The position numbers were made by a program, and so were the translations under genes. A stretch of 30,071 nucleotides of DNA from Cyanobium sp. M55B138 (GTDB taxonomy: Bacteria > Cyanobacteriota > Cyanobacteriia > PCC-6307 > Cyanobiaceae): assembly GCA_018400215.1 (NCBI GenBank), contig JAGYNF010000003.1, positions 1 to 30,071 on the forward strand. Direction: 5' to 3'. The first letter of the stretch is position 1. Each line of letters opens with the position of its first letter. The notes below the pieces were generated by a model. It had not been told where the DNA came from, did not search any database, and saw nothing but the letters and a program-made list of their open reading frames with translations. Positions 1 through 11,018 of this stretch are shown in pieces.

Positions 1-48
1 TGGTGGCGGCTAGCCTCACAAAATGTTGTCCAGAGTGGGGCCAAGTTC

Positions 49-921
49 ATGAGCGCTTGGCGGCAGAGGTGGGTGATGCCGTTTTGGCGGGCCTATCGAC
101 TGTGGTTGCGGCATGACTGTGTGGATCTGAGTGCGGCCTTCGCCTACCACGGTCTGCAGTCTGTTTTTCCGCTCTGCCTGATCGCCCTCTCGATTGCCTC
201 CGGCCTGCTGGGCCGCCAGGAGTCCCTGCGGGATCGCCTGCTGGAGCTGGTGGCAGGCGTTGTGCCGCCAGGGGTGTTGCCCGTGGTGGAGACGGGGCTG
301 GATCGCTTCCTCCAGCAGGGGGCCGGTGCTGGTTTTGTGGGTGTGCTGACCCTTGCCCTCACCGCCACCAATGCCTATCTCACCCTGCAGCGCGGGGCAG
401 ATCGTCTCTGGTTCCATCGCCCCTGGCTCGTGGCCACCAAGTTGCCGTGGTGGCGGATCGGATGGCGTTTTGTGCGGCTGCGGCTGAAGGCCCTGGCCTG
501 GGTGCTGCTGCTCGCGCTGTTCATTGCGGCGGATCAGTTCCTTGTGCGTCGCCCCCTGTTCGCCATGGGGCCCCTGGGGCCATGGTCCTGGTCCCCCGGG
601 GTGACCGTTTTGGTGTCCCTGCTGCTGGCGGTGGCGGCGTCGTGGCTGTTGCTGAAAACCCTGCCCTCCACACCCCTGCCCTGGCGTGCCTTTGGGCCTG
701 GTGCCCTCTGCCTCGGGCTCAGCATCAACCTGCTGAACCTGGGGATCACGGCCCTGTTGGTGCCCCTGGGCCTGCGCTTTCAGGCCTATGGAGTGGTGGG
801 GGGCGTGCTGTTGCTCACCCTCTGGATCTGGCTGATCGGCGTGTTGATCTACTACGCCCAATGTCTCTGTCTGGCCTATTGGCGCCCCGGCCAGCGCCGA
901 TCGATCAGGATGGACTCCTAG
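49..921 (+). CDS. YihY/BrkB-family inner-membrane protein
   Basis: A 290-residue integral membrane protein of the YihY/BrkB (formerly called RNase BN) family; the molecular role of the family is not settled. The sequence shows a basic N-terminus, then about six hydrophobic segments (roughly residues 30-50, 90-112, 142-165, 183-203, 215-240 and 245-272). The family pattern of an early F-AYHGLQS-FPL stretch is present near residues 30-45, and a glycine-rich GVVGGVLLLTLWIW segment lies near the C-terminus. The ATG at 49 is chosen because the family N-terminus begins just before the first membrane segment. The next gene starts 10 bases downstream on the same strand, so the two are probably co-transcribed. 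Family assignment is from sequence pattern; transport or enzymatic function is unknown. Confidence 0.85.
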   Translation: MSAWRQRWVMPFWRAYRLWLRHDCVDLSAAFAYHGLQSVFPLCLIALSIASGLLGRQESLRDRLLELVAGVVPPGVLPVVETGLDRFLQQGAGAGFVGVLTLALTATNAYLTLQRGADRLWFHRPWLVATKLPWWRIGWRFVRLRLKALAWVLLLALFIAADQFLVRRPLFAMGPLGPWSWSPGVTVLVSLLLAVAASWLLLKTLPSTPLPWRAFGPGALCLGLSINLLNLGITALLVPLGLRFQAYGVVGGVLLLTLWIWLIGVLIYYAQCLCLAYWRPGQRRSIRMDS

Positions 922-931
922 CCCTGCCGCC

Positions 932-1282
932 ATGCAACGCCCCCTGCCCTGGTTCTGGATCGGCCTGCTTCTGCTCATCCTGGTGGTCCCCACCCCGGCG
1001 GGGCGCCTGCTGCTTGACCTGGTCGGCGGGCTCACGCTCACGCTCCTGGGCTTGCCGCTGCTGCTAGGCACCGCCGGTTTCCTCACCTGGCAGATTCGGC
1101 AGCGCCGTCTGCGCACCTGCCCGGCCTGTGGATTTCGCGCCATTGGCTTGGAACAGTGCCCCGCCTGCGGCTCGCCCTTCGACCCCAGTTCCGGCCTCGG
1201 GGGGGGAGCTCCAGCTGGGGCTCCAGGGGTGGATGCCAGCACGGTGACGATCGATGTGGAGGTGATTCAGGACAGCGATTGA
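932..1282 (+). CDS. Small membrane protein with a zinc-ribbon
   Basis: A 116-residue protein that I do not recognise as a named family. Residues about 8-25 and 30-52 form two hydrophobic segments. They are followed by a short basic linker and a four-cysteine zinc-ribbon-like module made of two CPAC motifs about 15 residues apart (CPACGFRA...QCPACGSPF). The C-terminal tail is Gly/Ala/Pro-rich and ends acidic. It starts 10 bases after the BrkB-like gene and so probably shares its transcript. Its 3' end overlaps the convergent DUF2834 gene by 16 bases. The ribbon suggests a structural zinc site on the cytoplasmic side; any function beyond that would be a guess. Confidence 0.7.
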   Translation: MQRPLPWFWIGLLLLILVVPTPAGRLLLDLVGGLTLTLLGLPLLLGTAGFLTWQIRQRRLRTCPACGFRAIGLEQCPACGSPFDPSSGLGGGAPAGAPGVDASTVTIDVEVIQDSD

Positions 1283-1695
1283 GCGGCCATTTCCCGCAGG
1301 CGGCGTTCGCGCAGATAGAGGAACAGGGGTGCTCCACAGGCAAAGGCGATCGTGACGCAGCTCAGCAGCACCCAGCCGAGGCCACGCATCTGCAGCCGCC
1401 GGCTCTCGCTCACCATCCAGATCACCACCGTTGTGGCCCCAATCGCCAGATCGCGGGAGAGGGAGCTGGCCGCCGGATTGGCATTGGCCAGTTGCACAAA
1501 GAGACCCAGATCAAAGCTGGGGCCATAGGCCCGGATGAAGTCGAGATTGGCGAGCCAGGGCAGCACGGCACCGGCCACGGCCAGACCCAGGTAGAGAGCC
1601 TGCAGAAGCTGGCGCGATCCTTGGGGCTGGGGGGCTGGGGCGCCTGGGGAATTGGCTGGTGAAGCTGCTGGTGAAGGTGATGGGGGCGTTGTCAT
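1267..1695 (-). CDS. DUF2834 membrane protein
   Basis: A 142-residue membrane protein matching DUF2834, a small family common in cyanobacteria with no known function. A Pro/Ser/Ala-rich N-terminal tail of about 28 residues precedes three hydrophobic segments (about 32-50, 82-97 and 104-128). Family hallmarks visible are the VLPWLANLDF stretch, the FDLGLFVQLANANPAAS stretch, the SRDLAIGATTVVIW segment and the C-terminal APLFLYLRER. It lies 24 bases downstream of xseB on the same strand and could be the last gene of the hrpB-xseA-xseB run. Its end overlaps the convergent zinc-ribbon gene. The proline-rich N-terminal extension is longer than I expect for the family, so a later start cannot be excluded. 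Confidence 0.8.
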   Translation of the reverse strand: MTTPPSPSPAASPANSPGAPAPQPQGSRQLLQALYLGLAVAGAVLPWLANLDFIRAYGPSFDLGLFVQLANANPAASSLSRDLAIGATTVVIWMVSESRRLQMRGLGWVLLSCVTIAFACGAPLFLYLRERRLREMAAQSLS

Positions 1696-1719
1696 GGCTG
1701 GCAGGCGGTGGATCCCGGC

Positions 1720-2001
1720 TCAGGTGGGATCGGCATCCGGTTCATAGCGAATGGGGTTGCTGGTCGGGTCCGTCACGTCGTGCCAGACCAGCACCTCCTG
1801 TTCCACCTGGTCGAGGATCGAGCTGCAGCGTTGGGCGTAGGCCTGCCCGCGCTGGTAGAGGCTCGCCATCGCCTCCACATCCAGGTCGCTGGCTTGCAGC
1901 TCCGCCAGCACCAACTCCAGGGCCATGCGGGCCTGGTTGTAGCTGAGGTCGGCAGCCCCCCCGTCGCCATCGCCAGTGGTGGACCGTCGACTTTTGGCCA
2001 T
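1720..2001 (-). CDS. xseB: Exodeoxyribonuclease VII small subunit
   Basis: A 93-residue XseB protein, the small subunit that binds the XseA large subunit to form exonuclease VII, which degrades single-stranded DNA into oligonucleotides in the cytoplasm. The two-helix XseB core is visible at about residues 18-72: LSYNQARMALELVLAELQ, then a D-L-D-V-E segment, then LYQRGQAYAQRCSSILDQVEQEV. The tail is short, polar and acidic. It follows xseA by 27 bases on the same strand, the usual xseA-xseB arrangement, which supports the call strongly. Confidence 0.93.
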   Translation of the reverse strand: MAKSRRSTTGDGDGGAADLSYNQARMALELVLAELQASDLDVEAMASLYQRGQAYAQRCSSILDQVEQEVLVWHDVTDPTSNPIRYEPDADPT

Positions 2002-2028
2002 CGGCAGGCGGCGTTGGCGCGGGCCCGC

Positions 2029-3193
2029 TCAGTCTGGCCCCTTCCGGGCTTGGGCCCGCAGCTCCCCCACCACCGCGTCGGCGTGTCCGTCGACCAGGTC
2101 GATGCCGATGCGCATGCCGATCTCGAGATCCGCCAGCCGGCGCACCAGCGACCCATCCGGATGCCGCACCAGGGAAAAGCCCCGCTCCAGCACGTGCTGG
2201 GGAGACAGGGCCCGCAGCAGGCGGCTGGCCTGTTGCAGCTCAAGGCGCCGCTGCTGCAGCTGGTCCTTGGGATGGAGATGCAGCAGACGCTGCCCCAGCT
2301 GCCCCAGCCGTTGGCGTTCCCCCTGCAGCCGCAGCGCCACCAGTTGATCCAGGTGTCGCCGCTGTTGCTGGAGGGCCAGCTGCACCTGACGCCTGTCCGG
2401 CAGCACTGCCACCACCGCGGCGGTGGGGGTGGCGGCGCGGTGATCGGCCACCAGATCGGCGATGGTGGTGTCATCCTCATGGCCGATCCCGCAGACCACG
2501 GGAACGGGTAACTGGGCCATGCAGCGGGCCAGCTCCTCCCCGTCGAAGACGCTGAGGTCCTCGCGGTTGCCTCCGCCTCGGGCCAGCACGATCGCTTCGA
2601 TGCCGAGCGCCGCGGCCCCCTCGCCGAGCCGTTGCAGTGCTGCGCAGATCTGCGCTTCCGCAGCCCCCTGCACCGGGATCGGAACCACCAGGATGCGGGT
2701 GGCGGGCCAGCGTTCCCTGGCCGTGCGCAGCATGTCCGCCAGGGCGGAGCTGGGCACGCTGGTGAGCAGGGCAATCCGGCCGGGGGCTGCAGGCAGGGGG
2801 CGTTTCCGCTCGGGGTCAAACAGGCCCTCGGGGGCCAGCAACTCCCGCACCTGCTCAAAGCGGCGCAGCACACTGCTGAGGCTGGGCCGCAGGTCGAGCA
2901 CCTGCACACACAGGTTGGCGCGGCTGGCCCAGAAGTTCAGCTTGGCCACGACGACAACCCCATCGCCGTCCCTGGGCTGCATGGTCAGCTTGGCCAGTTG
3001 GGAGGCCCAGACCACGGCGGAGATCGAGGCCTGACCATCGACAAGCGTCATCCAGAGGTGGCCCTTTTTGAGCTGGGGCCGGCTCACCGTGGCCTCCAGC
3101 AAAAAGCGGGGCGCAAACCCCCGCTCCAGCAGGCTGGCCACCGCCGCATTCAGGCTGCTGACGCTGTAGCGGGGCAGGTGCAGCCGGTCGGAT

Positions 3194-3207
<14 letters not shown>
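2029..3207 (-). CDS. xseA: Exodeoxyribonuclease VII large subunit
   Basis: A 392-residue XseA, the catalytic large subunit of exonuclease VII. An N-terminal OB-fold that binds single-stranded DNA spans about residues 10-105 (YSVSSLNAAVASLLERGF; LWMTLVDGQASISAVVW). The catalytic core follows, with the family signature RGGGNREDLSVFDGEELAR, then PVVCGIGHEDDTTIADLVADHRAATPTAA. A basic helical region occupies about 270-350, where other XseA proteins have a long coiled coil. The start is GTG at 3207, which lies inside the end of hrpB (14-base overlap), suggesting translational coupling. xseB follows 27 bases downstream. The protein is at the short end for the family but no signature is missing. Confidence 0.95.
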
Positions 3208-5732
<2,525 letters not shown>

Positions 5733-5755
<23 letters not shown>

Positions 5756-6116
5756 CAACCGGGTGGTACGCCTCGTGGGTGAGCTCCTCGTAGACGATGG
5801 CCGGCAGGCCGGTTTCGAACATCGTCTGCAGGGCCTCCTTGAGATAGGGATTCCAGCCGCCGGTGCTCACCTTGCCGTGGCGCACCGTCCAGTCCCAGGT
5901 GCCCTGCAGATCCCGGGGGATGCGTCCTTCCCGGTCGCGGCGCGCGACCAGGTCCTGGGATTCGAGCAGTCCCACCAGGACGGGATCTTTGCCGTAGGCC
6001 GGGGTGAGGCTGAGTTCAAGACGCACGGGGTCCTCTTTGAGCATCCGGAGGCGAAACCGGGGCGGCAACTTGAGGTTGCGCAGGACTGCGGCCACGATTC
6101 GCGTGCGTTGATCCAA
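5733..6116 (-). CDS. Conserved cyanobacterial hypothetical protein
   Basis: A 127-residue soluble protein that I do not recognise beyond its resemblance to conserved cyanobacterial hypotheticals. The sequence is basic and helical at the N-terminus, then contains the stretches GKDPVLVGLLESQDL and GTWDWTVRHGKVSTGGWNPYLKEAL, and ends ELTHEAYHPVDGLRHVR. There is no signal peptide, membrane segment or recognisable catalytic motif. The start is TTG at 6116, favoured because GGGAG (top-strand 6127-6131) lies 10 bases upstream as a good ribosome-binding site and no in-frame ATG fits better. The 3' end overlaps hrpB, suggesting coupled expression with the hrpB-xseA-xseB run. Confidence 0.7.
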
Positions 6117-6126
6117 TGCTGGTTCT

Positions 6127-6131
6127 CTCCC
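6127..6131 (-). promoter_or_regulatory. Ribosome-binding site deciding a TTG start
   Basis: On the bottom strand the sequence reads GGGAG followed by a 10-base spacer and then TTG at 6116. This is one of the clearer Shine-Dalgarno sites in the window and is the main reason for placing the start of the 127-residue hypothetical gene at a TTG codon. Confidence 0.5.
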
Positions 6132-6157
6132 TGAATTCCAGGACTCACCCCATGAGC

Positions 6158-6436
6158 CTATTCAGCGGGGGGGACCCGGGGGGCCGGGCTTTCGCCGTTG
6201 CTGCCAAAGCGCACGGTGAGGAGGTCTTCCTGGGTGAGCTGGCCGTCGGCATCGAGGAGCTCGGGATGCACGGTGAGTTGGCCGGTGCGGTCGTTGCTGG
6301 CAGCTCGGCCGGTTCGCTCCCCGGGCCGGGGGACGGCCTGGAAGCCCCGGCCCATCACCCGAAAGGCCTGCCACAACAGGGCCAAGAAGCAGGCTCCGTA
6401 GAGGATGGGGAAGATCTGGGAAATCAGGGCATTCAT
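6158..6436 (-). CDS. DUF2973 small membrane protein
   Basis: A 92-residue protein matching DUF2973, a family found mainly in cyanobacteria with no assigned function. One N-terminal membrane segment is visible (residues about 4-25, ISQIFPILYGACFLALLW), then a basic linker, then the family hallmark VHPELLDADGQLTQEDLLTVRF near residues 55-76. The ATG at 6436 is chosen because it places the membrane segment at the N-terminus as in the family; an in-frame start further upstream would add about 40 Pro/Arg-rich residues unlike the family. The gene lies 46 bases downstream of a predicted 37-residue membrane peptide and is divergent from the HtrA gene. Confidence 0.78.
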   Translation of the reverse strand: MNALISQIFPILYGACFLALLWQAFRVMGRGFQAVPRPGERTGRAASNDRTGQLTVHPELLDADGQLTQEDLLTVRFGSNGESPAPRVPPAE

Positions 6437-6482
6437 GGCCTTAGGCCTGCTGGGGGGCTTGACAGTGGTGCCGGTGAATCCA

Positions 6483-6596
6483 TCATCGCCCGGCGGATTC
6501 AGGATCGGCGCTGCTGGTCGCCAGCATCCAGGCCCAAAGCGTGGTGCAGGCCGCGCCAAAGGCCAGAAAGGCGAGCAGGAGACGGGAGACGTCCAT
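6483..6596 (-). CDS. Possible 37-residue single-span membrane peptide
   Basis: A very short reading frame from ATG at 6596: [21 protein letters not shown], then a short polar tail. Almost the whole N-terminal half is one hydrophobic segment of about 20 residues, followed by an acidic/Ser-rich C-terminus. It sits just upstream of the DUF2973 gene on the same strand and could be co-transcribed with it. Small one-span membrane peptides are common in cyanobacteria, but I do not recognise this one. Its reality rests on the membrane segment and its position between the divergent HtrA promoter region and DUF2973. A longer in-frame version starting at 6761 exists but its extra N-terminus looks non-coding. 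Confidence 0.45.
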   Translation of the reverse strand: MDVSRLLLAFLAFGAACTTLWAWMLATSSADPESAGR

Positions 6597-6759
6597 GGCC
6601 GTACACAAATCTTTGCAAAGTCTAGGTTGCTTGCCCTGGGTTTGGTTTCCCGGGTTTTCGGGGGAACGGGGTGGGTCGGGGGCGGTCAACCGGCCTGCTT
6701 CCGTCGTGGCTCTGTCTTTACGTTCAAAAAGACCCCAAGACGACGCAGCGGTTCCCTGC
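6597..6759. promoter_or_regulatory. Divergent intergenic region with a 10-bp palindrome
   Basis: This 163-base stretch separates the leftward small membrane genes from the rightward HtrA gene and must hold promoters for both. A perfect 10-base palindrome CTTTGCAAAG lies at 6611-6620, close to the leftward start, and an A+T-richer patch TCTTTACGTTCAAAAAGA sits at about 6715-6732 upstream of HtrA. I could not place convincing -35/-10 pairs. The palindrome is a candidate operator only. Confidence 0.35.
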
Positions 6760-7932
6760 ATGCCATCTCACCGTGCGCAGCCTCGCCGTGCGCAGCCTCA
6801 CCGTGCCCTGACGCTGGTCGCGGCCTCTGCTGTCTTGGCGCTACCCCTGGCCATTGCCGAAATCGTCCAGCGTCCCACCGCCGTGCAGGCCGCTTCCCCG
6901 CCGGCCCCTCCAGCGCTGGGGCGCCAGTCGTTCGTGGCCGCAGCGGTGCGCCGCGCCGGCCCCGCCGTGGTCACGATTGACACCGAGCGCACCGTGCAGG
7001 TGAGTGGCGGCCAGGGGGGGCTGCCGAACGCGCTGCTCAACGATCCGCTGTTCCGTCAGTTCTTCGGTCTGCCCTCCCAGGGCCAACCCCAGCGACCTGC
7101 CCAGCGCACCGAGCGGGGCCAGGGCAGCGGCTTTGTGTACCAGGCCGATGGCCTCGTGCTCACCAACGCCCATGTGGTGGAGCGGTCCGACAAGGTCACG
7201 GTGGGCATGCAGGATGGCCGCCGGGTGCTCGGCACGGTGGTGGGGCTTGACCGGCTCACCGATCTGGCCGTGGTGCGGCTGGATGGCCAGGGGCCCTGGC
7301 CCGTGGCTCCACTCGGCAACTCTGACCAGCTGGAGGTGGGCGAATGGGCGATTGCGGTGGGCAATCCCTTCGGCCTCGACAACACCGTGACCATGGGGAT
7401 CATCAGCAATCTCAACCGCAACGCCGCCAAGCTCGGCATCACCGACAAGCGGCTCGACCTGATTCAGACCGATGCCGCGATCAACCCGGGAAACTCGGGT
7501 GGCCCACTGCTCAATGCCGATGGCGAGGTGATCGGCATCAATACGCTTGTGCGCACCGGCCCAGGGGCTGGCCTGGGATTTGCCATCCCGATCAACCGAG
7601 CCCGGGAAATCGCCCGTCAGCTGGTGGCCACCGGGCGGGTGAGCCATCCGATGATCGGCCTGGGGCTGGATGCCGTACGGCCCGGGGATGGCACCGCCCT
7701 GGGCCGTGGCGTGCGGGTGACGTCGGTGGTGGCCGGAGGGCCGGCCCAGCGGGCTGGCATGCGTCAGGGGGATGTGGTGACGGCAGCCAATGGCGAACCC
7801 ATGTTGCAGCCCTCCCAGTTGATTGCGGCCGTAGAAAAAGTGGGGGTGGGCGGCACCCTCAACCTGAGCATCACCCGGGGCGGCCAGATGGTCCAGCTCA
7901 GCCTGGTGCCCGTGGCCATGGCGGGACGCTGA
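6760..7932 (+). CDS. HtrA/HhoA-type periplasmic serine protease
   Basis: A 390-residue DegP/HtrA-family protease (Hho/HtrA in cyanobacteria), which degrades misfolded envelope proteins. An N-terminal signal-anchor occupies about residues 15-33 after a basic n-region. The trypsin-like domain carries the catalytic triad His138 (LTNAHVV), Asp168 (DRLTDLAVV) and Ser246 (GNSGGPL). A single PDZ domain follows at about 295-385 ([29 protein letters not shown]). The ATG at 6760 is chosen because it gives the normal signal region; the frame is open upstream but that part looks non-coding. The n-region is encoded by two adjacent 15-base repeats. Which paralogue (HhoA, HhoB or HtrA) cannot be decided from one copy, so no symbol is given. 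Confidence 0.92.
   Translation: MPSHRAQPRRAQPHRALTLVAASAVLALPLAIAEIVQRPTAVQAASPPAPPALGRQSFVAAAVRRAGPAVVTIDTERTVQVSGGQGGLPNALLNDPLFRQFFGLPSQGQPQRPAQRTERGQGSGFVYQADGLVLTNAHVVERSDKVTVGMQDGRRVLGTVVGLDRLTDLAVVRLDGQGPWPVAPLGNSDQLEVGEWAIAVGNPFGLDNTVTMGIISNLNRNAAKLGITDKRLDLIQTDAAINPGNSGGPLLNADGEVIGINTLVRTGPGAGLGFAIPINRAREIARQLVATGRVSHPMIGLGLDAVRPGDGTALGRGVRVTSVVAGGPAQRAGMRQGDVVTAANGEPMLQPSQLIAAVEKVGVGGTLNLSITRGGQMVQLSLVPVAMAGR
6771..6800 (+). repeat. Two tandem 15-bp repeats in the HtrA signal region
   Basis: Positions 6771-6785 read CCGTGCGCAGCCTCG and 6786-6800 read CCGTGCGCAGCCTCA, differing at one base. A third partial copy (CCGTGC) begins at 6801. The repeat is in frame and encodes the [10 protein letters not shown] pieces of the basic n-region before the hydrophobic segment. 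Confidence 0.8.
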
Positions 7933-7934
7933 AG

Positions 7935-7953
7935 CAGGGGGCCGGGCCCCCTG
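7935..7953. terminator. GC hairpin between convergent genes
   Basis: CAGGGGG (7935-7941) pairs perfectly with CCCCCTG (7947-7953) around a CCGGG loop. It fills almost the entire 24-base gap between the HtrA stop and the stop of the leftward 70-residue gene. There is no U-tract on either side, so it is not a canonical intrinsic terminator, but its position between two converging stops suggests it serves as a two-way transcription barrier or 3'-end stabiliser. Confidence 0.4.
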
Positions 7954-7956
7954 GGG

Positions 7957-8169
7957 TCACTGGCCCACTGGACCCTGCACCAGGGTGGCCGGGGCGCCAA
8001 GTTGTTGGCGCATCACCCATTGGGTGGCGGCCTTCTGGCTTTGCCAAGCCTGGAGCAGTTGCTTGGCGATGCCCCGCAGGGCGGTGAGGTCACCGGTTTC
8101 ATCGATGGCCCGGCTCATGCGCTCGAGCTCAAACTGTTGGCCGAGGCTGAGGGTCAGGGGTTCAGTCAT
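7957..8169 (-). CDS. Small conserved hypothetical, probably cyanobacterial
   Basis: A 70-residue soluble, mostly helical protein beginning MTEPLTLSLGQQFELERMSR and ending APATLVQGPVGQ. The central stretch IAKQLLQAWQSQKAATQWVMRQ is strongly amphipathic. I recognise the general look of a conserved picocyanobacterial small protein but cannot name a domain. ATG at 8169 is chosen; an in-frame GTG three codons upstream (8178) is an alternative. It converges on HtrA with a GC hairpin in the gap. There is no signal peptide, cysteine motif or membrane segment. Confidence 0.7.
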   Translation of the reverse strand: MTEPLTLSLGQQFELERMSRAIDETGDLTALRGIAKQLLQAWQSQKAATQWVMRQQLGAPATLVQGPVGQ

Positions 8170-8280
8170 CGCGAGCACCGGGGCGAATCAAGACTGACCC
8201 AACGCTACAAACTGTTTCAGGTGGTTGCGTAGCGGATGCGACAGGCTCTCTTTTGTGTGTCCGTTTGCTGGTCGCCGGCC

Positions 8281-10020
<1,740 letters not shown>

Positions 10021-10149
10021 GGGAGGGAGCTGCTGAAAGGGCGCACCGCTGGGCGGCGTTCTTCATCATCTCTGCCGATGCGATGGCCCAAGCCAGGCGT
10101 TGCCTGGCAAGGCTGGGGCAGACTCCTCAAAGATGGGGGCAGCACCGCG

Positions 10150-10437
10150 ATGATCAAACGCCTGGAGCAGGTGGCTGCCCTCGTGGTGGCGGCGGGTCTG
10201 GCAATCGTGAGCTACTGGCTGTTCTTCAGCTGGGCCCAGGGCGGTGGCGCCGATCAGCGCCAGCGCCGCAGCAGCAGACCTCTGCCGCCGCCGCACTCAC
10301 AGCCCACCGCGGGCCTTCAGCAACCACTGTTTGCTGGCCGCATCGTCGAGGGAGGCCACGTGGCTTCGCACCTCGTCGCGGCTCACCGGCAGGTTCAGTT
10401 CAGCGCCCAGGGCCACGATGCGATCCAGCGCCCCTGA
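10150..10437 (+). CDS. Doubtful small membrane-anchored protein
   Basis: An ATG at 10150 opens a frame whose first 30 residues form a good membrane anchor (MIKRLEQVAALVVAAGLAIV, then SYWLFFSWAQ) followed by a basic, proline-rich tail. The frame then runs about 140 bases antisense into the Nif11-like gene and the late part looks like non-coding shadow. It would occupy an otherwise empty 276-base gap upstream of the ABC-F gene. The anchor is persuasive, the overlap is not. A frameshifted or shorter true gene ending near 10300 is possible. Low confidence. Confidence 0.3.
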   Translation: MIKRLEQVAALVVAAGLAIVSYWLFFSWAQGGGADQRQRRSSRPLPPPHSQPTAGLQQPLFAGRIVEGGHVASHLVAAHRQVQFSAQGHDAIQRP

Positions 10438-10554
10438 GGGGTCCTGCAGAGCCTGACGAAAGAGGGCCTGGGTGAGGTCCGCATCGGCGCTGATGCGGGC
10501 GTAGAGCTCAGCGGCATGGCTGGTTGCGGGGCCGGCGGTCACGGCATCGGACAT
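10297..10554 (-). CDS. Nif11-like leader-type small protein without a core peptide
   Basis: An 85-residue protein resembling the Nif11/nitrile-hydratase-like leader domain used by some peptide natural-product precursors in cyanobacteria. Residues about 16-66 fit the pattern of that domain: an aromatic-containing helix (AELYARISADADLTQALFRQ), a DPSGALDRIVALGAEL helix and an LPVSRDEVRSHVASLDD helix. The protein ends KARGGL immediately before the stop. In true precursors a GG-type cleavage site is followed by a core peptide; here nothing follows. I therefore read it as a housekeeping Nif11-like protein or a leader that has lost its core. No modifying enzyme or peptidase-transporter gene is nearby. 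ATG at 10554 is the natural start. Confidence 0.6.
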   Translation of the reverse strand: MSDAVTAGPATSHAAELYARISADADLTQALFRQALQDPSGALDRIVALGAELNLPVSRDEVRSHVASLDDAASKQWLLKARGGL

Positions 10555-10640
10555 GGCAGGTGCAGCTTGGCTGATCCGACCCTATGGCCGCCGCCCCTGG
10601 CGGGCCATGGCCATGACACATTCGGAAGGGCGGCGGGGGC

Positions 10641-10892
10641 TCAGGCCGCCCGGGGCGAATCGCTCACCGGCGTGCCGCAGGCGGAGGCGTCCTCCATGGT
10701 GCGGGCATCGAGGCAGAGCACCTTGCGCAGCTGGGCGTAATTGGCGGCCAGAGCTGTGCGCCCCTCCTGCTGGGCGCCGTATTCGGCCCGTTGCAGCACG
10801 TGGTGAAGGTGGGTGAGCAGATAGGTGCTGATCACCGCCGACACCAGCACATCGCTGCGTTCGGTGGTGCTGCGCTCGCGGCTTTTGGGCAT
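10641..10892 (-). CDS. Unrecognised 83-residue protein
   Basis: An 83-residue protein starting MPKSRERSTTERSDVLVSAV, with a mainly helical middle (ISTYLLTHLHHVLQRAEYGAQ; ALAANYAQLRKVLCL) and a polar tail containing two cysteines. No domain is recognised and there is no signal peptide. ATG at 10892 is preferred; an in-frame ATG at 10946 would add 18 residues but would start within the shared palindrome. The gene is divergent from the ribbon-helix-helix gene at 11019, with a 17-base palindrome between them, so the two may be co-regulated. A partner or toxin role is possible by context but not supported by any motif. Confidence 0.6.
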   Translation of the reverse strand: MPKSRERSTTERSDVLVSAVISTYLLTHLHHVLQRAEYGAQQEGRTALAANYAQLRKVLCLDARTMEDASACGTPVSDSPRAA

Positions 10893-10943
10893 GGTCTGGC
10901 CTCCGGCCTCCCGGGCTGAACAGATGACTGCCTCAAGTTTAGG

Positions 10944-10960
10944 CATGGATACTATCCGTG
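10944..10960. promoter_or_regulatory. 17-bp imperfect palindrome, candidate RHH operator
   Basis: CATGGATACTATCCGTG is symmetric about the central C at 10952 with one mismatched pair. Its core GGATA-C-TATCC (10947-10957) is perfect. It lies about 50-60 bases upstream of both divergent starts. On the bottom strand a TAAACT -10-like hexamer (10936-10941) would place the palindrome in the spacer of the leftward promoter; on the top strand a TACACT hexamer (10971-10976) would place it over the -35. Ribbon-helix-helix proteins typically bind such short inverted repeats, so this is a plausible autoregulatory site; the -35 boxes are weak. Confidence 0.4.
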
Positions 10961-11018
10961 GGCATCGCCGTACACTTTTGGGTATCAAGGCGCATCCCGC
11001 CCCCCGCCCGTCATCGCC

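Noticed and set aside
16-1242. Long bottom-strand frame antisense to the BrkB-like gene
   Set aside because: Pro/Gln/Gly-rich composition typical of an antisense shadow; the top strand shows a membrane protein family.
6541-6759. Upstream extension of the HtrA frame
   Set aside because: The extra residues precede a good signal-anchor and would overlap the 37-residue gene antisense; the ATG at 6760 gives a normal HtrA N-terminus.
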